In this document: positions 62,450 through 64,000 of the stretch, in pieces
Position numbering within the stretch: the stretch's first letter is position 1
Layout: the number at the start of each line of letters is the position of its first letter
DNA from: Novosphingobium olei
GTDB lineage: Bacteria > Pseudomonadota > Alphaproteobacteria > Sphingomonadales > Sphingomonadaceae
Reading direction: 5' to 3'
Length of the DNA: 64,000 nt
Assembly: GCF_012927405.1 (NCBI RefSeq)
Contig: NZ_JABBGM010000004.1
Span: 62,001-126,000, forward strand
Notes under the pieces: generated by a model
Database searches by the model: none
The model's input: the letters and a program-made list of their open reading frames with translations, nothing else
Told to the model about the DNA's origin: nothing
Program-made: the position numbers and the translations under genes

Positions 62450-64000
<1,551 letters not shown>

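Overview
This 64-kb window is dense, high-GC bacterial chromosome with short gaps and many ATGA/GTGA/TGATG stop-start overlaps. Several features point to an alphaproteobacterium of the order Sphingomonadales, probably a Novosphingobium/Sphingobium-type organism: a large TonB receptor, acyl-CoA catabolism genes, a cbb3 oxidase cluster with an FNR-type regulator, and interspersed palindromic repeats. That placement is inferred from gene content and composition, not from a marker-gene comparison. I saw no tRNA, rRNA, CRISPR array, insertion sequence or prophage.

Left part (1-19.7 kb). An AIM24-family protein and an exported HExxH/TPR peptidase lie beside a TonB-dependent receptor. The receptor directly follows a sulfate ABC transporter operon (sbp-cysT-cysW-cysA-yezD-like, minus strand), which suggests a role in sulfur acquisition. 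Divergent from sbp is the polyphosphate pair ppk-ppx, and the shared spacer carries two copies of a 26-base element. Next come an exported protein of unknown function, an exported M19 dipeptidase, a PilZ protein, a COG2509-type flavoprotein, a candidate small RNA/terminator and a HD-GYP protein with a degenerate HD motif.

Middle (19.7-45.2 kb). An IclR regulator is divergent from a tightly coupled seven-gene acyl-CoA catabolic operon: SDR, acyl-CoA dehydrogenase, CoA-transferase, thiolase, a large methylsuccinyl-CoA-dehydrogenase-like enzyme, a MaoC/FAS1-like hydratase and a thioesterase. After it come hemF, pdeM, infC (apparently with an ATA start) with a strong terminator, a GH13 amylase, an exported SAM-hydrolase-like (DUF62) protein, a DASS-type anion transporter, a four-gene envelope cluster (split DUF4331, TPR, HupE/UreJ), a PLP sulfur-amino-acid enzyme, a nested inverted-repeat element, a frameshifted potassium channel, two small unknown genes (one behind a 12-G tract), sthA and an exported GH42 galactosidase.

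Right part (45.2-64 kb). A strongly divergent phosphoenolpyruvate-carboxylase-like protein sits downstream of eda. A full microaerobic respiration locus follows on the minus strand: ccoN-O-Q-P-G-H-I-S, a small CxxCH protein and hemN. It has a consensus FNR box upstream of ccoN and an FNR-type regulator gene nearby, with OmpW and a transglutaminase-like gene in between. The window ends with a flavin reductase, an 850-base spacer (a perfect 16-bp palindrome and a REP-like pair) and the 3' part of lepA.

The observations I consider most likely to be new biology are the PEPC paralogue that has lost most catalytic residues, the IclR-controlled methylsuccinyl/mesaconyl-like acyl-CoA pathway, the split DUF4331/TPR/HupE cluster and the CxxCH microprotein inside the cco operon.
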